Assembly (NCBI GenBank): GCA_905233475.1
Contig: CAJOEN010000016.1
Span: forward strand, 1-64,000
DNA length: 64,000 nucleotides
Direction of reading: 5' to 3'
Source of the DNA: an uncultured Bacteroidales bacterium
GTDB taxonomy: Bacteria > Bacteroidota > Bacteroidia > Bacteroidales > P3
Shown here: positions 58,272 through 64,000 of the stretch, in pieces
Position numbering within the stretch: position 1 is the first letter of the stretch
Layout of the letters: each line of letters opens with the position of its first letter
Notes under the pieces: generated by a model
Told to the model about the DNA's origin: nothing
Database searches by the model: none
What the model saw: the letters and a program-made list of their open reading frames with translations, nothing else
Program-made: the position numbers and the translations under genes

Positions 58272-58369
58272 GATTTATGATTGGTTGAAATGAGTTATAA
58301 AGGAGGAACTTATCCCTCGCGCATGCCAATTAGTACAAACGCAAACCCCGGCAAAATGTGATAGACCAA

Positions 58370-58462
58370 ACAGTTCCCCCCTCTTGAGGTGGCAGGGGAA
58401 GTATAACTCTCCCTGAGGAGGCCGGTAGGAGTTTAACCCTCCTGAGGTGGCAAGGAGGAGTT
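58370..58462. repeat. Degenerate dispersed repeat (CCCTCCTGAGGTGGC type)
   Basis: GTTCCCCCCTCTTGAGG and CCCTCCTGAGGTGGCAAGG occur as two imperfect units in this gap, and a related block (TTCCCCCTCTCTGAGGGGG) is at about 38995-39045. No coding content is seen in 58272-58488. Confidence 0.45.
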
Positions 58463-58488
58463 GAAAATCCGATTTCCGATCTCCGATT

Positions 58489-59454
58489 TCAAAAGAATCT
58501 CTTCCCATGCCAGGTGTTGCGTTGTTCGAGGCGTTGCTCCACAAGCAAGGGCAGGGTTTCGTTGCGCAATAGACTGCCGTTTTTGTCGCGCCAGCTACGC
58601 TCGGGAGTGGCCTGATAGCGTGGCGGTACCTCGCCGGCAAAGCGCTCTATTGCAATATCGGGGCGCAGACGCTCTAAAAAATCCACCACAAAATCCACAT
58701 ACTCGTAAAGTTCAAAAGAGGGATACAGTTGCGGATTGTTGTGGTAATCCTTTTCGAGTTGCGTGTTTGAAAGAATTTGTAACTGGTGTGTTTTCAGTGA
58801 GTTGATGGGTAGGTTGGATAGTATTTCCGCCTCATCGAGCATCATTTGCCGCGATTCGTGAGGCAGACCAAAAATCAGATGTCCGCCCGTGTGTATGCCA
58901 CGTTCGGCCGTTAGGCGGAAAGCCTTTTCGGTGGCGGCAAAGTCGTGGCCGCGGTTGATATACCGCAAAGTGTCGTCGTAGCAACTTTCTATACCGTATT
59001 CCACTGATACATAGTATTTTTCGGACAGTTCTTGCAGATAGTCAAGTTTAGCCTCGTCTATGCAGTCGGGACGGGTACCGATGACAATACCTTTTACCAT
59101 AGGGTGGGAGAGGGCTTCTGCATAAAGCAGTTTTAGTTCGTGTAATGGCTTATAGGTATTTGAAAAAGCTTGGAAATAAGCAAGATAGTCAGTGGATTTG
59201 CGGTAACGCCATTTGTGAAACTCAATTCCCTCGTTAAGTTGCTGGGTAATAGATTTTTGTGGCTGGCAGTAGGAAGGGTTAAAAGCATTGTTGTCGCAAA
59301 AAATGCAACCGCCGTAGGAAATTGTCCCGTCGCGGTTGGGACACGTAAATCCCGCGTTTACAGAGAGTTTCTGCACCCTATGGCCGAACTTTTTCCGCAA
59401 AAAATTTGAGTAGGAGTTGTACCTACGGTCGTCTCCCCAAGGGAAGTGGTTCAT
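58489..59454 (-). CDS. TIGR01212-family radical SAM protein (YhcC-like)
   Basis: 321 residues. The Fe-S/SAM site is formed by cysteines in FTCPNRDGTISYGGCIFCD near residues 38-55. Other family features are FQAFSNTYKPLHELKLLY near 94, IGTRPDCIDEAKLDYL near 122, and HTGGHLIFGLPHESRQMM near 191. YhcC-like proteins are of unknown activity; a role in methylation or sulfur chemistry has been suggested from the fold only. The start overlaps the stop of the upstream LutA-like gene by four bases. Confidence 0.9.
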   Translation of the reverse strand: MNHFPWGDDRRYNSYSNFLRKKFGHRVQKLSVNAGFTCPNRDGTISYGGCIFCDNNAFNPSYCQPQKSITQQLNEGIEFHKWRYRKSTDYLAYFQAFSNTYKPLHELKLLYAEALSHPMVKGIVIGTRPDCIDEAKLDYLQELSEKYYVSVEYGIESCYDDTLRYINRGHDFAATEKAFRLTAERGIHTGGHLIFGLPHESRQMMLDEAEILSNLPINSLKTHQLQILSNTQLEKDYHNNPQLYPSFELYEYVDFVVDFLERLRPDIAIERFAGEVPPRYQATPERSWRDKNGSLLRNETLPLLVEQRLEQRNTWHGKRFF

Positions 59455-60197
59455 TTTCGGTTGTTTTTGTTGGCCAAAATGTCAATAATATGTACACACC
59501 TCAGTTTCAGTTTGTTTTTGTTTATGTACGACTGCAGGTGTAGCAGGCACGAGGTGTCGGTGGAAGTAATGACTTCGGCTCCGAGGTTTAATGCCGCCTC
59601 CACTTTTTTGCGGGCAAGTGCAGAGGACACGGCTTCGAAATCGGACGCAAAACCTATGTTGCCAAATCCACAGCATTGTACGGCAATTTCGTTTGGCAAC
59701 TCCAATAGTTCCAACCCAGCCGTGTTGCGCAACAGAGTGCGAGGTTCGTTATAAATGCCGTAGTCATTGATAGTCTGACAGTTGTCCATGAAAACCACCT
59801 TGTTAGGGAATTCATTGTTCAAGCAAGTGGTGCCAATAATATTGACAAGATAGTCGGTGATGTCGTGTATCTTTTCGCAAAACTCCTGATGTTCAATATG
59901 ATAGGCGGTATTGAAAAACAGTTTCGGAAAAACGGTCTTTATATATGCCACCCATGCGCTTGAGCTACACACAACCCTATTGGCACCGGAAAATTGTTTC
60001 ATAAGCCTTTCCCCCAGCGTTTTAGCACCTGCAAAGTCGCCAATTTCATACAGCTCTTTGCCACACGAGGTTTGCTGCAATGGATAGTTGGTTTCTATGC
60101 CGAGGTTGTTGAGAATCTTTATAAGATTGAATCCCGTTTTTGCCGAGAACTGGTCGTCGGCAGTGGAAATCATTATGTCAGTTTTTTTGTTATTCAT
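59451..60197 (-). CDS. LutA-like cysteine-rich (CCG-domain) protein
   Basis: 248 residues with two CCG-like repeats of the LutA/GlcF/HdrB family, which bind Fe-S clusters and take part in L-lactate oxidation with LutB and LutC. The pieces are QQTSCGKELYEIGD near 42, MDNCQTINDYG near 136, VQCCGFGNIGFASD near 172, and DTSCLLHLQSYI near 217. The usual GG after CCGFG is replaced by GNIG, and the typical SGSC is SSSAW, so it is divergent. No lutB or lutC is present; the partner may be elsewhere or the role may differ. Confidence 0.78.
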   Translation of the reverse strand: MNNKKTDIMISTADDQFSAKTGFNLIKILNNLGIETNYPLQQTSCGKELYEIGDFAGAKTLGERLMKQFSGANRVVCSSSAWVAYIKTVFPKLFFNTAYHIEHQEFCEKIHDITDYLVNIIGTTCLNNEFPNKVVFMDNCQTINDYGIYNEPRTLLRNTAGLELLELPNEIAVQCCGFGNIGFASDFEAVSSALARKKVEAALNLGAEVITSTDTSCLLHLQSYINKNKLKLRCVHIIDILANKNNRK

Positions 60198-60254
60198 AAT
60201 TTAAAACGTTAAGGTTCAGTGGATTGTAGTAAAGTTGGACTCCAACCGACTTTG

Positions 60255-60262
60255 CAAATATA
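60255..60262 (-). promoter_or_regulatory. -7 box for the LutA-like/radical SAM gene pair
   Basis: The minus strand reads TATATTTG 58 bases upstream of the start codon at 60197. A TTG lies at a 23-base spacing, longer than usual. Confidence 0.4.
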
Positions 60263-60391
60263 CGTTATAATTGGTATAGAATAGCCAATTTGGAATGCTT
60301 TTTTACTAACATCGCAAAGATGATATTTGCCTAAAATATGATAAATTGGGGCATAAGGCAAAAAAAAAATCCGCAGGCAAAAGGTTGGGGA

Positions 60392-60423
60392 TTTGAGAAA
60401 TTCGTAAAAAAAATGTATATTTG
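60392..60423 (+). promoter_or_regulatory. Bacteroidetes-type promoter for kdd
   Basis: TTTG at 60392-60395, 20 bases, TATATTTG at 60416-60423, with kdd starting at 60486. Confidence 0.7.
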
Positions 60424-60485
60424 CAAATCGGATGTTATTTTGAAAATAATACAAAGTAGTAATAATCAATAAAATACGTAGTAAA

Positions 60486-61559
60486 ATGCAAAAAAAAGGA
60501 AATAAATACGGTGTACACCGTGTAATTGAACCCAAAGGGGTACTGCCGCAACCGGCCAACAAAATCGACAACAACATGGACGAGATTTACGACAACGAAA
60601 TCCTTATCGACGTGCAGACGTTGAATATCGATTCCGCATCGTTCACCGATATTCACAATTATGCCAAAACTCAGGCCAAGAACCCCGACAACGAAGCCGA
60701 AGTGATGGAAGAGATAAAGAAAGAAATGTTCCTCAACGTGGAATTGCAGGGCAAACACCGCAACCGTCGCACCGGTTCTGGCGGCATGCTCCTCGGCAAG
60801 GTTGAAAAAATAGGCGACGCCCTGAAAGGCAAAATCGACCTCAAAGAAGGCGACCGCATTGCAACCCTCGTAAGCCTCTCGCTCACACCCCTCCGTATCG
60901 ACGAAATACTTGCTATCCGTCCCGATGTGGACCAAGTGGACATCAAAGGCAAGGCTATACTTTTCGAAAGCGGTATCTACGCCAAGATTCCCGATGATAT
61001 GCCTGAAAAACTCGCCCTCAGCGCATTGGACGTTGCAGGTGCTCCCGCACAAACAGCCAAACTGTGCCACTATGGCGAAACTGTAGTTGTTCTCGGCGCA
61101 GGCGGAAAGAGCGGTATGCTTTGCTGCTACGAAGCTAAGAAACGTGTCGGCGTTACCGGCAAGGTTATAGGCATCGCCAACAGCCCCAAGAGCACACAGC
61201 GTATCAAAGACCTCGGATTCTGCGATATCGTTGAGAGTGCCGCAGGAATGACACCCGTTGAGGTTTACGAACTGGTAGAACGTCTTACCAACGGCAAAAT
61301 GGCCGACGTTACAATCAACTGCGTTAATGTTCCCGACCAGGAGATGACAGCCATACTCATCACCAAGGACGACGGTGTGGTTTATTTCTTCTCCATGGCC
61401 ACCAGCTTCACCAAAGCCAGCCTCGGCGCCGAAGGTATCGGCAGCGACGTGAATATGATTATGGGCAACGGCTACACCAAAGGCCACGCCGAATTCACTC
61501 TGCAGGAACTTCGCGAATGCCCAAAGCTGAGAAAAATTTTCGAAGAACTATATGCTTAA
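60486..61559 (+). CDS. kdd: L-erythro-3,5-diaminohexanoate dehydrogenase
   Basis: Kdd oxidatively deaminates 3,5-diaminohexanoate to 5-amino-3-oxohexanoate with NAD in lysine fermentation, making the substrate of Kce. The 357 residues have the family start (YGVHRVIEPKGVLPQPA) and the NAD-binding glycine loop VVVLGAGGKSGMLCCYEAKKR near residue 201. A Rossmann domain follows with VTINCVNVPDQEMTAIL near 276. Length matches known Kdd. It is a single gene between a promoter and a terminator. The other pathway genes (kamA, kamDE, kal) are not in the window. Confidence 0.93.
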   Translation: MQKKGNKYGVHRVIEPKGVLPQPANKIDNNMDEIYDNEILIDVQTLNIDSASFTDIHNYAKTQAKNPDNEAEVMEEIKKEMFLNVELQGKHRNRRTGSGGMLLGKVEKIGDALKGKIDLKEGDRIATLVSLSLTPLRIDEILAIRPDVDQVDIKGKAILFESGIYAKIPDDMPEKLALSALDVAGAPAQTAKLCHYGETVVVLGAGGKSGMLCCYEAKKRVGVTGKVIGIANSPKSTQRIKDLGFCDIVESAAGMTPVEVYELVERLTNGKMADVTINCVNVPDQEMTAILITKDDGVVYFFSMATSFTKASLGAEGIGSDVNMIMGNGYTKGHAEFTLQELRECPKLRKIFEELYA

Positions 61560-61580
61560 AAAATAAGATTTCTTTTTCAG

Positions 61581-61610
61581 GCGGCTACTTTCGGTAGCCG
61601 CTTTTTTTTT
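61581..61610 (+). terminator. Terminator after kdd
   Basis: GCGGCTAC pairs with GTAGCCGC around a short loop and is followed by ten T. Confidence 0.85.
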
Positions 61611-61720
61611 GCCCAATTAACGGTATTTATAATACTTGTGTATGTGTCTAAAAAGCAACGGTTTATATTGCCCGATATAAAATAATTGATTTTTATGTTT
61701 TATATTGAGCTTTTTTTTCG

Positions 61721-61728
61721 TACCTTTG
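61721..61728 (+). promoter_or_regulatory. -7 box upstream of the DUF2723 gene
   Basis: TACCTTTG, a perfect TAnnTTTG, 91 bases upstream of the start codon. A -33 TTG is not seen at 20 bases. The rest of 61611-61818 is an AT-rich leader with no gene. Confidence 0.45.
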
Positions 61729-61818
61729 CAAACGTAAAATTGCCGTTCGGCGGAAGTTTCTGTGTCGGCGTTTTGCCTCTAAGTACTTAAAAAGCAAACT
61801 AATTAAAATACTCATATA

Positions 61819-64000
61819 ATGAAAAAATACCATTTGGTTAACAATCTGATTGGCTGGGTGATAGGTATCATAGCTTGTTCCGTTTACCTGCTTACAGCCG
61901 AACCCACCGCCAGCTGGTGGGACTGTGGAGAATACATAGCTACTGCCGATAAAATACAGGTGGGACACCCTCCGGGAGCACCCACATTCCAAGTGATAGG
62001 CCGTTTGTTCACCATGTTTGTGGACAAGCAACACTCCGCTTTCGCCATCAACGCAATGTCGGCGATATCCAGCGGACTTTCCATAATGTTCCTGTTTTGG
62101 ACAATCACCCTTTTTGGAAAAAAGATAGCAGGACTTAGGCGACAGGACTTCGATATTAAGGATAGCCGTGTGTGGGCGGTGTTCGCCAGCGGTATCGTAG
62201 GTTCGCTGGCATACTGCTTTTCCGATACATTTTGGTTTTCGGCAGTGGAAGGCGAGGTTTACGCCATGTCGTCGTTCTTTACGGCAGTGGTATTTTGGGC
62301 GGTACTTAAATGGGAGGAACAGGCCGACCAGCCTCACGCCCTGCGCTGGTTGATACTTATCTCGTTCCTCATAGGCGCGGCAATAGGTGTTCACTTGCTG
62401 AACTTGCTTGCCATACCAGCCATCGTTTATGTGTATTATTTCAAAAGATGGGAAAAAACAACCCTCAAGGGTTTTATCTTTTCGGGAATAATATCGGTGG
62501 TGCTCTTGGCACTTATACTTTTCCTGATAATACCTTACATAGTGAACTGGGCAGGTGCCATAGAGGTATTCTTTGTTAATAGCCTCGGACTGCCGTTCAA
62601 TGTAGGCACGATATTCTATTTTGCTGTGCTTGTGGGACTTATCGTATGGGGCATTTTGTACACCTACAAACGCAACAAACCGGTATGGAATTCGGTGATA
62701 CTCTCGTTGCTTTTCCTGCTGATAGGATATTCCACATTCTTTATACTTGTGATACGTTCCAATGCCAATACTCCAATAAACGAGAACGCCCCCAAGGATG
62801 CCGTTGCTTTGCGCGCATACCTCGGACGTGAGCAGTACGGCTCCTCACCGCTGTTTTACGGACAGTATTTTACGGCAGGGGATCCGATAGGCACCAAGGA
62901 GGGTTACATCAAATATGTAAAAGGACAGGATGAAAACGGCAAAGACCGTTATGTGGAAGCCACACGTACACTTGAATATGAGTACTCAAGCGAAGATTGC
63001 GGTGTGTTTCCACGCATGCACAGCAACGAAAACGCACGCAAACAGCAATACTACAAATATTGGTCGGGAACTCCGGGCACACGCAAGCCCACTTTCGGCG
63101 AAAACTTGAAATTCTTCTTCAGCTATCAGGTGCATTTTATGTACTGGCGTTATTTTATGTGGAATTTCGTTGGCCGTCAGAACGATATACAAGGAAATTA
63201 TTTCAACGACGACGGTACCCGCGACTACATCAATGGCAACTGGATCTCGGGAATAAAATTCTTGGACGAGATTCGTTTGGGTCCGCAAAGCGATATTCCC
63301 GACCATCTGAAAAACAACAAGGCACGTAATACTTATTATTTCCTGCCTCTGTTGCTCGGCCTCTGCGGAGTGCTGTTCCATTATAGGAAAAACAAAAAGG
63401 ACTTCTTTGTGGTGTTCCTGCTGTTTTTTATGACAGGTATAGCCATTGTGGTTTACCTTAACCAAAAGCCGATAGAGCCACGTGAACGAGATTATGCATA
63501 CGCTGCATCGTTCTACGCTTTTGCCATTTGGATAGGTCTCGGTGTGATGGCCTTGGCCGAATGGCTTCAGAAGTTGAACATCAACCACCGTATTTCCACC
63601 GTGGCGGTGTTTGTGGCAACCATGTTGCTTGTGCCGGGAATTATGGCCAAGGAGAACTGGGACGACCACGACCGTTCGAAAAAATACGCCGCACGCGATT
63701 TCGCCGACAACTATCTTAATGTCGTCCGCAAAAACGGAATAATAATCACCTACGGCGACAACGATACATTCCCGCTGTGGTACACTCAGGAGGTCGAAGG
63801 CACTCGCACCGATGTACGTATATTGAACTACACCCTTGCAGGAATGTACTGGTATGTGGAACAGTTGTACAATACTCTTTACGAATCTGAAAATCTGCCA
63901 TTTACACTGCCAAAAGAATATTACGGACTTGGTCGCGACGTTACTTGTCTTATGCCACGCACGTCAGAGTATATCGAGGTAACCGACCTGTTTAATGCCG
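61819..64000 (+). CDS. DUF2723 membrane protein, cut by the window end
   Basis: The first 727 residues of a larger protein are visible; the reading frame is open to base 64000. It starts MKKYHLVNNLIGWVIG and carries the DUF2723 N-terminal hallmark TASWWDCGEYIATADKIQVG with GHPPGAPTFQ just after it. About ten to twelve membrane segments fill the first 600 residues. A soluble periplasmic part begins near 640 (YGDNDTFPLWYTQEVEG). DUF2723 proteins resemble the PMT/GT-C transferases, and in Bacteroidetes are proposed to take part in protein O-glycosylation. The Asp-Cys-Gly-Glu near residue 35 would be the catalytic site by analogy. Confidence 0.88.
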   Translation, partial: MKKYHLVNNLIGWVIGIIACSVYLLTAEPTASWWDCGEYIATADKIQVGHPPGAPTFQVIGRLFTMFVDKQHSAFAINAMSAISSGLSIMFLFWTITLFGKKIAGLRRQDFDIKDSRVWAVFASGIVGSLAYCFSDTFWFSAVEGEVYAMSSFFTAVVFWAVLKWEEQADQPHALRWLILISFLIGAAIGVHLLNLLAIPAIVYVYYFKRWEKTTLKGFIFSGIISVVLLALILFLIIPYIVNWAGAIEVFFVNSLGLPFNVGTIFYFAVLVGLIVWGILYTYKRNKPVWNSVILSLLFLLIGYSTFFILVIRSNANTPINENAPKDAVALRAYLGREQYGSSPLFYGQYFTAGDPIGTKEGYIKYVKGQDENGKDRYVEATRTLEYEYSSEDCGVFPRMHSNENARKQQYYKYWSGTPGTRKPTFGENLKFFFSYQVHFMYWRYFMWNFVGRQNDIQGNYFNDDGTRDYINGNWISGIKFLDEIRLGPQSDIPDHLKNNKARNTYYFLPLLLGLCGVLFHYRKNKKDFFVVFLLFFMTGIAIVVYLNQKPIEPRERDYAYAASFYAFAIWIGLGVMALAEWLQKLNINHRISTVAVFVATMLLVPGIMAKENWDDHDRSKKYAARDFADNYLNVVRKNGIIITYGDNDTFPLWYTQEVEGTRTDVRILNYTLAGMYWYVEQLYNTLYESENLPFTLPKEYYGLGRDVTCLMPRTSEYIEVTDLFNA

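Noticed and set aside
60435-61487. 350-codon minus-strand frame opposite kdd
   Set aside because: A shadow of kdd, with the same compositional cause.

Overview
The window looks like a chromosome segment from the order Bacteroidales (phylum Bacteroidota); genus cannot be assigned from sequence alone. The grounds are: recurring promoters of the Bacteroidetes type (TTG or TTTG, about 20 bases, TAnnTTTG) upstream of many genes; a BspA-like surface protein ending in a type A sorting domain of the type IX secretion system (T9SS); FKBP lipoproteins of the GldI type; an OmpP1/FadL porin; an archaeal-type prolyl-tRNA synthetase; and two genes of the lysine-to-butyrate fermentation (kce, kdd) known from Porphyromonas-like and other anaerobes. 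No tRNA, rRNA, CRISPR array or intact transposase was seen.

Layout. 1-13.9 kb: dapB, an iron/cobalamin-type ABC permease and ATPase, a DUF2148 Fe-S protein, a small lipoprotein, floA, a formylglycine-generating-enzyme-like protein, kce, mfd, and an AAA ATPase/nuclease gene bracketed by three copies of a hairpin-ended repeat. 13.9-19.3 kb: a 1,384-residue BspA-like leucine-rich-repeat adhesin, a small leucine-rich-repeat protein, a long-stem palindromic element and a gene fragment. 19.3-37.8 kb: one polysaccharide locus, all on the minus strand, made of two modules. The distal module holds the sugar-phosphate transferase, two DegT-type proteins, two glycosyltransferases, a flippase and a polymerase-like protein. 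The proximal module holds a nucleotidyltransferase-aminotransferase fusion, an ornithine-cyclodeaminase-like protein, LicD, a second flippase, three GT2 enzymes, a second sugar-phosphate transferase and a third DegT protein. A truncated DegT start between two of these genes marks a past recombination. 37.8-46.1 kb: an outer-membrane protein, a large FAD/Fe-S dehydrogenase, a WbpD-like acetyltransferase, then M23 peptidase-trmD-clpP-dut. 46.1-64 kb: a broken T9SS gene, a FadL porin with a Tyr/His/Ser-rich secreted protein, proS, a lipoprotein-DHH phosphoesterase-FKBP-FKBP operon, a C69 dipeptidase, rocD, a radical SAM protein with a LutA-like protein, kdd, and the start of a DUF2723 membrane protein that runs off the window.

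How the genes connect. Kdd and Kce are consecutive steps of lysine fermentation but lie 53 kb apart, each behind a well-formed promoter; ornithine aminotransferase adds to the amino-acid catabolic picture. The polysaccharide locus could build an undecaprenyl-linked amino-sugar glycan. Its first three genes may make and attach a phosphorylated amino-alcohol substituent; this is inference from domain content.

Most notable for follow-up: (i) a 96-base two-hairpin element in three near-identical copies (2756, 46166, 51545), with a change that keeps the hairpin foldable in RNA; (ii) the repeat-bracketed ATPase; (iii) the proposed CDP-amino-alcohol decoration module; (iv) four in-frame 60-base repeats inside the polymerase-like gene; (v) the DegT recombination scar; (vi) the palindromic element near 18.8 kb.
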